The notes below the pieces were generated by a model. That model searched no databases. It saw only the letters and a program-made list of their open reading frames with translations, and was not told where the DNA came from. 64,000 nt of DNA from Alphaproteobacteria bacterium. Lineage in GTDB: Bacteria; Pseudomonadota; Alphaproteobacteria; SMXS01. The position numbers and the translations under genes were made by a program. Of this stretch, positions 54,375 through 62,614 are shown one piece after another (position 1 is the first letter of the stretch; each line of letters starts with the position of its first letter). Location of the stretch: positions 17,928-81,927 of the forward strand of contig JANQQJ010000004.1 of NCBI GenBank assembly GCA_028284945.1. The letters are read 5' to 3'.

Positions 54375-56122
54375 ATGGGCTTGCGACAAGGCTGTTGCCG
54401 GTTCTGGGTTGGGGGCGCAGCTATTCGGCGGATGACCTTCCCGGCGACCTGATGGCAGGATTGATCACGGCGATCATGCTGGTGCCCCAAAGCATGGCCT
54501 ATGCCATGCTGGCGGGCCTGCCGCCACATATCGGGCTCTATGCCGGCATCGCGCCGCTCATTCTCTACGGCATTTTCGGTTCCAGCAGGGCGCTTGCCGT
54601 CGGGCCGGTTGCCATTGTCTCGCTCATGACGGCCAGCACGCTGGCCACCATCGCCCCCGCCGGCAGCCCTGAATACATTGCCGCCGCCCTCGTTCTCGCC
54701 CTGCTTAACGGTCTTGTTTTGGTAACGCTGGGCATTATGCGCGCCGGCTTTCTAACCAATTTTCTAAGCCACCCGGTGATTTCCGGTTTCACCAGCGCAG
54801 CCGCCATCGTGATCGGCCTGAGCCAGATCAAGCATCTGTTTGGTGTCGATATTCCACGCGGCTCTGTTGTCGAAACGCTGACCAACCTTGCCCAGAACAT
54901 CGGCGCGACCAATGCCTGGGCGTTTGGGATCGGCGTTGGCAGCATCGTCGTCATTGTCTTTATGCGCGATCACCTCGGCAAGCTCTTGTCGAGAACCGGC
55001 TTGCAAGCCTTCGCCATCCAGCTGATCACCCGCTCGGGTCCCCTGGTTGTTGTGGCTGCCGGGGCACTTATCGCGGCAGACCTGGCGCTCGACAAAAATG
55101 CTGGCCTGGCCATCGTGGGGTCAATCCCCGCTGGCCTGCCCGAGCTTTCGACGCCCTCGCTTGACTGGGACCTCTGGATTACCCTTTTACCGTCGGCCGC
55201 GCTGATCGCCTTTGTCGGCTATCTGGAAAGTGTCTCTGTCGCCAAGGCGCTGGCCAGCAAGAAGCGCCAGAAAATCGACGCGGACCAGGAGTTGGTCGGA
55301 CTGGGAGCGGCCAATATTGGCGCGGCCTTTACAGGTGGTTATCCCGTCACCGGCGGGTTCAGCCGCAGCATGGTGAATTTTTCGGCCGGGGCCAATACAC
55401 CGCTGGCATCGATCCTGACAGCCGCCCTCGTTGCGGCCTCTGTCGTGATCTTCGCGCCGATGTTCCACTTCCTGCCCCGCGCCGTGCTGGCGGCCATCAT
55501 CCTGGTCGCGGTCGCCACGTTGGTCGACCTGAAAAGCCCCCTGCGTGCCTGGAAGTACAATAAGGCCGACGGCCTCGCCCAATGGGTTACGATTTTCGTG
55601 GTGCTGCTGGGCGGCGTCGAGGCCGGCATCCTGACCGGAATCGGGCTTTCCCTGGCGCTATATTTGTGGCGCACCAGCCGCCCTCATTTCGCGATCGTCG
55701 GGCAGGTGGGAGACTCCGAACAATACCGGAATGTGCACCGGGTCAAGGTACGCACCGATCCGGAAATCCTGCTGTTCCGGATCGACGAAAACCTTTATTT
55801 CGCCAATGCAGGTTATCTGGAAGACCACCTGATCCGGGAAGTTGCCGAGAACCCGGAGGTCAAAGCCGTGGTACTGATCTGCAGCGCTGTTAACCTAATT
55901 GATGCCAGTGCACTGGAAACGCTCGCCGACCTTCGTGACAACCTCAAACACGCCGGTGTCACCTTGCATCTGGCCGAAGTCAAAGGACCGGTGATGGACC
56001 GGCTTGCCCGCAGCAGTTTTGTGGAAGAGCTGGCACCCGGCGAAGTCTTTCTATCCACCCATGATGCTGTGAAGAAACTACGGACGGAACTCAAGGCAGA
56101 TGCCTGGTATCCGGATATCTGA
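54371..56122 (+). CDS. SulP-family anion transporter with STAS domain
   Basis: Has 583 residues. ATG 54371 overlaps the regulator stop (ATGA). The transport domain has about twelve hydrophobic segments, with the SulP start GWGRSYSADDLPGDLMAGLI and PQSMAYAMLAGLPPHIGLYAG. The C-terminal STAS domain (from about residue 450) has VKAVVLICSAVNLIDASALETL. It likely moves sulfate or a related sulfur oxyanion or bicarbonate; in this operon a sulfur substrate is expected. Confidence 0.9.
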   Translation: MNGLATRLLPVLGWGRSYSADDLPGDLMAGLITAIMLVPQSMAYAMLAGLPPHIGLYAGIAPLILYGIFGSSRALAVGPVAIVSLMTASTLATIAPAGSPEYIAAALVLALLNGLVLVTLGIMRAGFLTNFLSHPVISGFTSAAAIVIGLSQIKHLFGVDIPRGSVVETLTNLAQNIGATNAWAFGIGVGSIVVIVFMRDHLGKLLSRTGLQAFAIQLITRSGPLVVVAAGALIAADLALDKNAGLAIVGSIPAGLPELSTPSLDWDLWITLLPSAALIAFVGYLESVSVAKALASKKRQKIDADQELVGLGAANIGAAFTGGYPVTGGFSRSMVNFSAGANTPLASILTAALVAASVVIFAPMFHFLPRAVLAAIILVAVATLVDLKSPLRAWKYNKADGLAQWVTIFVVLLGGVEAGILTGIGLSLALYLWRTSRPHFAIVGQVGDSEQYRNVHRVKVRTDPEILLFRIDENLYFANAGYLEDHLIREVAENPEVKAVVLICSAVNLIDASALETLADLRDNLKHAGVTLHLAEVKGPVMDRLARSSFVEELAPGEVFLSTHDAVKKLRTELKADAWYPDI

Positions 56123-56137
56123 GACAGGAGAGCGCCA

Positions 56138-56566
56138 ATGGAAATCGTCAATTTCACGCCCATCCCCGCGTTGATCGGCGGCCTGATTATCGGTCTGGCC
56201 GCCACCCTGCTGATGTGGCTGAACGGCCGCATTGCCGGCATCAGCGGCATTCTAGGCGGGCTGCTCCCGCCGGGCAGCGATGCGCCATGGCGGCTGGCTT
56301 TTGTCGCCGGCCTGGTCTGCGGCGGCCTCGCCTATGTTCTCGTAACCGGTGGGTTACCAGCCATTGTCTCCACCGCTTCCACACCCATGCTGATTTTCGG
56401 CGGCTTGCTGGTCGGCTATGGCACGCGGATGGGCAGCGGCTGTACCAGCGGCCACGGGGTCTGCGGCATCGGACGGTTGTCGCCGCGTGGCATGGTTTCT
56501 ACGGTGATTTATATCGGCGTTGCCGCGATCACCGTCTTTATTACGCAACATGTGCTGGGAGCCTGA
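56138..56566 (+). CDS. YeeE/YedE-family sulfur transport protein (half)
   Basis: Has 142 residues with about four hydrophobic segments. The signature [18 protein letters not shown] holds conserved Cys residues that in YeeE carry thiosulfate through the channel. The length is about half of YeeE, so it probably works with the next gene, which carries the complementary part. It begins 15 nt after the SulP stop, with GACAGGAGAGC as ribosome site. Confidence 0.85.
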   Translation: MEIVNFTPIPALIGGLIIGLAATLLMWLNGRIAGISGILGGLLPPGSDAPWRLAFVAGLVCGGLAYVLVTGGLPAIVSTASTPMLIFGGLLVGYGTRMGSGCTSGHGVCGIGRLSPRGMVSTVIYIGVAAITVFITQHVLGA

Positions 56567-56569
56567 GCC

Positions 56570-57010
56570 ATGAAAACCACCATTGCAGCCTGGATTTGCG
56601 GCCTCGTTTTCGGCATAGGCCTCACCATTTCCGGCATGACCAACCCGGAAAAAATCATTCGCTTCGTTGATTTCACCGGCCAGTGGGACCCGAGCCTGGC
56701 CTTCGTCATGGTCGGGGCGCTGATCATGTTCGGCATCGGATTTCCGCTGACTCAGCGCTCAGCAAAGCCTCTGTTAGCCCAGGCCTTTCAGGTGCCGACC
56801 CGGCGTGACATTGACCCCAAACTGATCGGCGGGGCTGCACTATTCGGGGTTGGCTGGGGTCTTTCCGGAATCTGCCCGGGCCCGAGCATTACCGCCCTCG
56901 CCTTCGGTCTGACCAACTTCTACATCTTCTTCGCCGCCATGGCGTTGGGCAGTCTGATCTTTGGCATGACATCGGCCAAAGGTGGGACGGCGACGCCTGC
57001 TGCGGCTTAG
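56570..57010 (+). CDS. YeeE/YedE-family partner protein (DUF6691-like half)
   Basis: Has 146 residues. Helices include [18 protein letters not shown] and [20 protein letters not shown], where the Cys of CPGP is the conserved YeeE cysteine of the second half. It starts 3 nt after the preceding half. Together the two should form a complete thiosulfate/sulfur channel, as in PmpA/PmpB pairs. Genes for sulfur oxidation themselves are not in the window. Confidence 0.85.
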   Translation: MKTTIAAWICGLVFGIGLTISGMTNPEKIIRFVDFTGQWDPSLAFVMVGALIMFGIGFPLTQRSAKPLLAQAFQVPTRRDIDPKLIGGAALFGVGWGLSGICPGPSITALAFGLTNFYIFFAAMALGSLIFGMTSAKGGTATPAAA

Positions 57011-57023
57011 TCATAAAGATCCG

Positions 57024-57113
57024 GTCATTGCGAGGAGCCTTTCTGGCGACGAAGCAATCCATAACCCCTCGTGAAGATTCTGGATTGCTTCGCCCAAAAG
57101 GGCTCGCAATGAC
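57024..57113. repeat. Palindromic intergenic repeat, TCATTGCGAG type
   Basis: Outer arms GTCATTGCGAG (from 57024) and CTCGCAATGAC (to 57113) pair, and inner arms GCGACGAAGCAATCC and TGGATTGCTTCGC pair. It is 90 bp and fills most of the gap between convergent genes. Confidence 0.75.
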
Positions 57114-57142
57114 AGCTAGGTCAGGTGGAAAAACCGATTCCT

Positions 57143-57655
57143 TTAGTCTCGGGCGTGAGTCTGCATCCGAAAATAGAAATGCCCCTTGACGCCATAAGCG
57201 TCACGGAAGCCGTCCCGTTTAAGGCCAACTTTCTGCAGGACATTCTGCGACGCAGCGTTTTCGGGCCTCGTGATCGCAACAATCTCTTCCAGGCCCAACG
57301 TGTCAAAACCGTATTCGACAAGGCAGCGCGCTGCTTCGGTGGCGATCCCACGGCCCCACGCGGATTTCTTGAGGCCGTACCCAACTTCGATGTCGTCGCT
57401 CTCATCGAGTGGCATCAACACCACCCAGCCCAGGAACTCGCCCGTGGCCCCGTCTTCGATAGTCCACGCACCATAGGCCTGATCCGCCTGATTGATACTG
57501 ACATCGGCAATCTCGTTTGCCCCCTCCTCGGTCAGATTGCCATCACTGATGAAGCGCATCACATCGATGTCCATCGACATGGCGACAAAGTCAGCCCGGT
57601 CGTTCTCCCGGGGCGCCCGGATACGCAGCCGTTCGGTCTCGAAGGTTGGTTTCAT
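57143..57655 (-). CDS. GNAT N-acetyltransferase, RimJ/RimL-like
   Basis: Has 170 residues. The start FETERLRIRAPRENDRADF and the acetyl-CoA loop segment YGLKKSAWGRGIATEAARCL (the R/Q-x2-G-x-G/A pattern as WGRGIA) and the NAASQNVLQKVGLK end segment fit this branch, which often acetylates ribosomal protein N-termini or antibiotics. Substrate unknown. It converges with the YeeE-like gene. Confidence 0.88.
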   Translation of the reverse strand: MKPTFETERLRIRAPRENDRADFVAMSMDIDVMRFISDGNLTEEGANEIADVSINQADQAYGAWTIEDGATGEFLGWVVLMPLDESDDIEVGYGLKKSAWGRGIATEAARCLVEYGFDTLGLEEIVAITRPENAASQNVLQKVGLKRDGFRDAYGVKGHFYFRMQTHARD

Positions 57656-57723
57656 GGCTAAGATTCCTAAACTAATAGACAGGTGACCTCCTCGAAAACG
57701 TACAAGGCCAATCCATGCCCGAC

Positions 57724-58209
57724 TTAGTCGGGGTTCGCTTCAATTTCGAAACCAAACTGGGTCTGCAATTGAACGAAACGCTCATCATACGACCTTGCCA
57801 CGACCGAGCTGCATAGATGAGCAAGATACGGAGGATCACCAAATTCCATGAAAAGCATATGTGAACCGGTGACGGGCCAAATGCTGCAGTTTGCCGTTAA
57901 AAACTCATCAGTCACGTAAAGCAACCGGTCTTTCACCTCTCCTTTAATGGTTTGCGACCGTTCGACGTCGTAGCAAACGATTTCTCGATTAGGGTCAGGG
58001 TTATCACCAAACTGCCGCTCCAATTCAGCAAGACCAACTGAGTTTGCTGAGCACAATCGAGACGACATCACTCTGCCAACAAAAACATGGTCTGCCTCAA
58101 TAAAAGTCGTGTTGTAAGGGGCGCAACTACACGCGAAGCTGGGCGTGGGAAACACCGCGAACAAGGTTGGAAGTAGAGTAAGCGCGGCTAGAGAATATCT
58201 CAGTCTCAT
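57724..58209 (-). CDS. Exported NTR/TIMP-like cysteine-rich protein
   Basis: Has 161 residues. The signal peptide (LRYSLAALTLLPTLFAVFPTPSFA) is cleaved so that the mature chain starts with CSCAP, the N-terminus of TIMP/netrin-like domains. The following EADHVFVGRV strand and the Cys-Tyr-Asp in IVCYDVERS support this. Five further Cys are in the mature part. In animals the free Cys-Ser-Cys N-terminus binds the metalloprotease zinc; bacterial roles are unknown. It lies 15 nt downstream of the GST gene. Confidence 0.75.
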   Translation of the reverse strand: MRLRYSLAALTLLPTLFAVFPTPSFACSCAPYNTTFIEADHVFVGRVMSSRLCSANSVGLAELERQFGDNPDPNREIVCYDVERSQTIKGEVKDRLLYVTDEFLTANCSIWPVTGSHMLFMEFGDPPYLAHLCSSVVARSYDERFVQLQTQFGFEIEANPD

Positions 58210-58224
58210 GATCCTAAATCCCTC

Positions 58225-59262
58225 CTAGCTTAACCTCTCCCAAGCCCCGGTACTGCTCAAGAGCACCTCAACCCTTTCCCGATCAGATGGGGCCATGGCG
58301 GCCAACTTATCGCGCATGATCTTCAGGCACTTGGCGTGGTAGCCTTGTGGCGTCTGCTCATGGATCATGCCGTCCAGCACCTCCACGCGCATCCGGTCTT
58401 CGCCCGCGTCGATGGCTTTGGCGGTCGCGTCCAGATAGGGCAGATAGACCTGCCCCGCGAGCCAGAGCAGATCTTTGACGCCCTGCCCCAACGGTGCATC
58501 CGGGGAGAGCCATTCGCCGTCGACGCCCGAAGCATCGTCAATAATGGTGAGCCACGGCACCAGCCGCTTGGAGTGCTGCCGCATGATCCCGAACGACGCC
58601 AGGTTCCAGAAGCACTGATAAAGCTGGCCGTAAAAGCCAAAGTCGCCCAGCGACGGACGTGACCCGAACAGGAAGTGCTGGTCGGTCAGCACCTTGTCCC
58701 AGGCGCGGACGATCCGGCGAAACATCTCCTCGATCAACGGGAGGTTCTGCGGTTCGATACCCGCCCTTGGCCACAGCGGCACCTGCCAGTCTCGGAACCC
58801 GTGCGCGGTTTCACGCAGGGCCTCGTCACCTGCAGGACCGACACCCGGATAGAGCATCAAGTGAGACGTGTAGTCCGTATCACCGCCCTGATCCGCCTCC
58901 ACCCAGCGGTAGTAGAACATCATCTTGGTGCCCCACTCATCGCCGAAATCCTCCAACAGATGGCTGAGAAAAGCGTGCGCCGGGTCGTCGGGTATAATGG
59001 ACCGGTCCGCATGGCGATCCTCGAGCGCATAGGCCAACGGGCTGGAATCCACATGCCAGGTGTCGTAATCGTCTTCGGGGAAATTGATCTTGGGAATAAT
59101 CGGCGGACGAACATGCTTGGTCCGCTCTTGCCATTCGCCGGTGTTGAGAATCCAGTCATGCGGCAAGCGCCGATAGCGCATGATCGCCCGCATCTTCACC
59201 GAGAATGGTGAGGACAGCGACCCGATAACTTTGTAACGCCCATCAGTGCTCACTATTGGCAC
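58225..59262 (-). CDS. Glutathione S-transferase-like protein (extended)
   Basis: Has 345 residues, longer than the common 200-230. The N-terminal thioredoxin-like domain has KVIGSLSSPFSVKMRAIMRY, with Ser as likely catalytic residue. A GST C-terminal helical domain (HFLFGSRPSLGDFGFYGQL) follows after about 180. GTG 59262 was taken as start; GTG 59253 is possible. Substrate unknown. It lies downstream of a repeat on the same strand as glcF. Confidence 0.78.
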   Translation of the reverse strand: MPIVSTDGRYKVIGSLSSPFSVKMRAIMRYRRLPHDWILNTGEWQERTKHVRPPIIPKINFPEDDYDTWHVDSSPLAYALEDRHADRSIIPDDPAHAFLSHLLEDFGDEWGTKMMFYYRWVEADQGGDTDYTSHLMLYPGVGPAGDEALRETAHGFRDWQVPLWPRAGIEPQNLPLIEEMFRRIVRAWDKVLTDQHFLFGSRPSLGDFGFYGQLYQCFWNLASFGIMRQHSKRLVPWLTIIDDASGVDGEWLSPDAPLGQGVKDLLWLAGQVYLPYLDATAKAIDAGEDRMRVEVLDGMIHEQTPQGYHAKCLKIMRDKLAAMAPSDRERVEVLLSSTGAWERLS

Positions 59263-59271
59263 CCTTCAATC

Positions 59272-59356
59272 CGTCACCCCGGCGGAGGCCGGGGTCCAGT
59301 CCAACATCGATACCGCCGAGGCTGTGGCCTGGATTCCGGCCTTCGCCGGAATGACG
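59272..59356. repeat. Palindromic intergenic repeat, CGTCACCCCGG/CCGGAATGACG type
   Basis: Left part (CGTCACCCCGGCGGAGGCC, ending GGTCCAG at 59299) and right part (CTGGATTCCGG to ATGACG at 59356) are inverted versions. Each half is also a small hairpin with GGCGGAGGCC or GGCCTTCGCC. 85 bp, between the GST and glcF genes. Confidence 0.8.
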
Positions 59357-59384
59357 ATGAGTGGAACGGTCCCGAAGTGCAACA

Positions 59385-60656
59385 CTAGTTTAGCGCCTCC
59401 GGCTTTGGCCCGCCGGTCGCCCAGTCCAATAACTCGACGGTGTGGACCACCGGCACATCCGTGCCTGTACGCAACTGGGTAATGCAGCCGATATTGCCGG
59501 TCGCGATGACTTGCGGCGCCGTGCGGTCAATATTGGCGATTTTCCGGTCGAGCAACGCACCAGCAATTTCAGATTGGAGCATGTTGTAGGTCCCAGCCGA
59601 CCCACAGCACATATGCGGCTCCTTGGGTTCGGATACGTCGAACCCGGCCTGCCGCAGCAACGCCATGGGAGTCCCTTCAATCCCTTGCCCGTTCCGCAGC
59701 GAACAGGCGGAATGGTAGGTTACTTTGAGATCTGGCGAATGCGCCTCCTCCAAGGCCCCAACCACCTCTGAAATGTCCTTGGAAAGTTCTGAAATCTGCG
59801 CCGCACGGTCCGCATAGGCCGGGTCTTCAGCAAACATGTAGCCATAGTCTTTCATGGTCGTGCCACAGCCGGATGCATTGATCACAATTGCATCGAGGCC
59901 CTTATCGATCTCAGCCCCCCAGGCGTCCATATTGGCACGCATCCGCTGTTTGGTGTCGTCTTCCTGGCCCATATGATGGGTGATCGAGCCACAGCAATAG
60001 GCGTCGTTCAACACCACCACCTCGCAGCCCACGCGGGTTAAAAGCCGAATGGTGGCTTCATTGATCTCGGCCCCGATCACCTGCTGTACGCAGCCGGGGA
60101 GCAAACCGACTCGCCGCTGTGTTTCTCCTTCCACTGGATAGGTCCGGTTTCTTGATTCGGGCTTGGTCAGCAGCCCGGCGGGCGCCAGTGCCACAATTTG
60201 TTTCAGACGCCCCGGCGTCAATCCTTTGAACGGTCGGGCCAGCTTCGCACCCAAAAGCGCCCACCGGAACAGGCCGGGGCGCGGCATCAGCCAGGCGAGC
60301 AATCGCCGGATCAACCGGTCGCCCAGCGGGCGTTGATAAGTGTCCTCCACATGCACGCGGGCATGGTCGATCAAATGCATGTAATTGACATTGGATGGGC
60401 AGATCGACTGGCACGCCAGGCAGGAAAGGCACTTGTCTATATGTGGCACGACGTCCTTGGTCGCGGGTTGGTCGTTCTCCAGCATCTCCTTGATCAGGTA
60501 AATGCGGCCGCGCGGGCTATCGAGTTCATCCCCCAACAACGTATAGGTCGGACAGGACGACAGGCAGAACCCGCAATGCACGCAGGCGCGCAAGACACGT
60601 TCCGCTTCCTGAATCGCCGGGTCGGCCAGTTGAACAATGCTGAAGTCTGTCTTCAT
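59385..60656 (-). CDS. glcF: Glycolate oxidase iron-sulfur subunit
   Basis: Has 423 residues. Two ferredoxin-type clusters are seen near the N-terminus: CVHCGFCLSSCP and CLSCLACQSICP. The C-terminal half has two CCG motifs (AYCCGSITHHMG and MCCGSAGTYN), the heterodisulfide-reductase-like repeat. It passes electrons from the GlcD/GlcE flavoprotein part of glycolate oxidase to quinone. ATG 60656 overlaps the glcE stop by one base. Complete and in frame. Confidence 0.92.
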   Translation of the reverse strand: MKTDFSIVQLADPAIQEAERVLRACVHCGFCLSSCPTYTLLGDELDSPRGRIYLIKEMLENDQPATKDVVPHIDKCLSCLACQSICPSNVNYMHLIDHARVHVEDTYQRPLGDRLIRRLLAWLMPRPGLFRWALLGAKLARPFKGLTPGRLKQIVALAPAGLLTKPESRNRTYPVEGETQRRVGLLPGCVQQVIGAEINEATIRLLTRVGCEVVVLNDAYCCGSITHHMGQEDDTKQRMRANMDAWGAEIDKGLDAIVINASGCGTTMKDYGYMFAEDPAYADRAAQISELSKDISEVVGALEEAHSPDLKVTYHSACSLRNGQGIEGTPMALLRQAGFDVSEPKEPHMCCGSAGTYNMLQSEIAGALLDRKIANIDRTAPQVIATGNIGCITQLRTGTDVPVVHTVELLDWATGGPKPEALN

Positions 60657-61858
60657 CAGACGCCTTCCACCATCCGCCCGGGATTAAGGATGGCTTTCGG
60701 GTCGAAACTGTTCTTGACCCGTGCCGACAGCTTCGCCAGTGGCGCGGGTTCTGGCTCGAAGACTGAAACGGCCCGTCGTATTGCCTCGGGCGCCTTGATC
60801 AACGTGGCATGCCCGCCTTCCCTGAGAGCAGCGCGTATTTTGGCATCCATGCCCTCGGTCGTCGCATCAAACCCAAGCCACAATAGTCCTCCGGCCCAGT
60901 CCGCAAACCAGGCGCCGGGCGCCGCGGCCGTCAGTACAGCATCCATTGAAGTGGGCGGGCAGGAAACACGCCAGATAATCGGCAGGTCTGCAGGGAGGAG
61001 CCGAACATCCCGGACTTCCGACCAGAATTTTACCGAATTCATGCTGTGCAACTCTTCACTCTCGTTGCCGAGTTCGCCGCGCAAGCTGGAAAGCCGATGT
61101 TCGACGGAAACTTTCGGCCCCTCGAACCGCATCGCCGTCACCGACTCTCCGGGCGAGGCAACATAATCCACCTTGGAGGCCGACGCCGCACCAGCCGGAA
61201 GATAGGAGACTCCGGACACTTCATAAGGACTGCCCGCTGCATCGCGCATTGCTGCAACCGCTTCACTTTCAGTCAAACCATAGACCAAAAGCGTATAGGT
61301 CTTTTCCGGCGCTGGTAACGTCTTGATGTTGAGTTCGCCAAATGCGGCCAGGGTTCCATAAGATCCCGTCAGCAATTTAGGCAGATCATATCCGGTGACG
61401 TTCTTCACCACCCGGCTGCCCGAGACAAAAAGTTCGCCCCGGCCACTGATCGACCGCGCCCCCAGCAGGTGATCCCGCGCCCCACCCGCCTTCATACGGC
61501 GTGGGCCCGCACTGCCGACCGCCACTGCACCACCAATCGTGCCCGGCCGGCTTTCGCCATGCAGCAGCCAGCCCCAATCCGGTGGCTCAAAGGCCAGCAT
61601 CTGATTGTTATCGGCCAGCAATTGCTCGACCTCGCCCAATGGCGTTCCCGGTCCTGCGACAACCAGCAGTTCGGAGGGCTGATAGTCGATAACGCCGCTC
61701 AAGCCTGACAGGTCGACAACATGAGTTGCGTCAACCGGACGGCCCAGGCCGCGCTTGCTGCCTGATCCGATGATCTCGAGCGGCGTTTCTTCAGCAACCG
61801 CCCAGGCGATCAACTCTGTGAGCTGTTGTTCGTCGGCGGGTTTGAAGGTTTCAGGCAT
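60656..61858 (-). CDS. glcE: Glycolate oxidase FAD-binding subunit
   Basis: Has 400 residues from ATG 61858 (an extra Met at 61861 is possible). The FAD_binding_4 (VAO-type) domain has GSGSKRGLGRP and TIGGAVAVGSAGPRRMK and VKNVTGYDLPKL, and a short C-terminal cap ending DPKAILNPGRMVEGV. It acts with GlcD and GlcF in oxidising glycolate to glyoxylate. It follows the inserted NTF2 gene by 115 bp that holds a repeat. Confidence 0.92.
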   Translation of the reverse strand: MPETFKPADEQQLTELIAWAVAEETPLEIIGSGSKRGLGRPVDATHVVDLSGLSGVIDYQPSELLVVAGPGTPLGEVEQLLADNNQMLAFEPPDWGWLLHGESRPGTIGGAVAVGSAGPRRMKAGGARDHLLGARSISGRGELFVSGSRVVKNVTGYDLPKLLTGSYGTLAAFGELNIKTLPAPEKTYTLLVYGLTESEAVAAMRDAAGSPYEVSGVSYLPAGAASASKVDYVASPGESVTAMRFEGPKVSVEHRLSSLRGELGNESEELHSMNSVKFWSEVRDVRLLPADLPIIWRVSCPPTSMDAVLTAAAPGAWFADWAGGLLWLGFDATTEGMDAKIRAALREGGHATLIKAPEAIRRAVSVFEPEPAPLAKLSARVKNSFDPKAILNPGRMVEGV

Positions 61859-61874
61859 CACAACACACTACACT

Positions 61875-61957
61875 GTCATTCCCGCGAAAGCGGGAATCCA
61901 GTTTAACTTTATCGCTGTTTCACCGAATGCCTGGATCCCCGCCTTCGCGGGGATGAC
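61875..61957. repeat. Palindromic intergenic repeat, GTCATTCCCGCG type
   Basis: Left arm 61875-61901 (GTCATTCCCGCGAAAGCGGG, then AATCCAG) and right arm 61931-61957 (CTGGATCCCCGCCTTCGCGG, then GGATGAC) are inverted, each with its own hairpin. 83 bp, between the NTF2-like and glcE genes. Confidence 0.85.
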
Positions 61958-61973
61958 ACGCTGGTAATTTAAG

Positions 61974-62432
61974 CTACTCTGCCGCTTCCAGCTGGTCCGC
62001 CTTTACGTCCCGCTGCGGCCACAGGAAATCGATCCGCGTGCGGGAGATTTTCCACTGGCCGAAGACCTTGCGGTAGTCGTCGTCATAGATGCCAAAAAGA
62101 ATGAGCGGGTTCTCTACGCCGACTTTGGTGCGCAGATCGAGCAAGTACCACCGGCCATGCGCATGGGTTTCGTCGATCAGCGTAATGTTCGGGTTGGTGA
62201 TGGCATGCATCACCTCGTGCGGGATGCCTTCATGGGCGATCCACTTGGCATAGTTTTCGTGGATCTGCTCCTTGCCGACCCAATTGCCGCCATAATTTTC
62301 GCCGAATTCGCAGATCGCGTCGTCTGTGAACAGATTGGCCAGCTTGTCGACCTCCGCGCCATCATAATAGTGTGAATAGAGGCTGCGGACGCGCTTGATT
62401 TCTTCAATCTCGAGCAGTTCTTCAATGGTCAT
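61974..62432 (-). CDS. NTF2-like (SnoaL-type) protein within the glc operon
   Basis: Has 152 residues from ATG 62432 behind GGGGAGAC. The start MTIEELLEIEEIKRVRSLYSH, then YYDGAEVDKLANLFTDDA and a C-terminal WKISRTRIDFLWPQRD, are the SnoaL pattern, as in the protein at 22050. It separates glcD from glcE, which normally adjoin. Whether it takes part in glycolate oxidation or was inserted later is open; repeats flank it on both sides. Confidence 0.82.
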   Translation of the reverse strand: MTIEELLEIEEIKRVRSLYSHYYDGAEVDKLANLFTDDAICEFGENYGGNWVGKEQIHENYAKWIAHEGIPHEVMHAITNPNITLIDETHAHGRWYLLDLRTKVGVENPLILFGIYDDDYRKVFGQWKISRTRIDFLWPQRDVKADQLEAAE

Positions 62433-62503
62433 GGTGTCTCCCCTGCAGTTGGTGGCCCTACTGTGGCACCTGCGCTCAAATGATTGAAGCTCTCGTTTCA
62501 GCG

Positions 62504-62614
62504 AAAAGGCCGTTCGTGCTGAGGAGGCTGCGAAGCAGCCGTCTCGAAGTACGAGCGGCCGTCGCCCTTCGAGACGCTCGCGACGCTCGCTCCTCAGGAC
62601 GAACGGCCTCTTTT
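62504..62614. repeat. Palindromic repeat at the glcD 3' end
   Basis: Left arm AAAAGGCCGTTCGTGCTGAG from 62504 and right arm CTCCTCAGGACGAACGGCC, with a T-rich end to 62614, are inverted with one mismatch. The centre contains CTTCGAGACGCTCGCGACGC. It reaches the last base of the glcD stop and may also end transcription. Confidence 0.75.
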
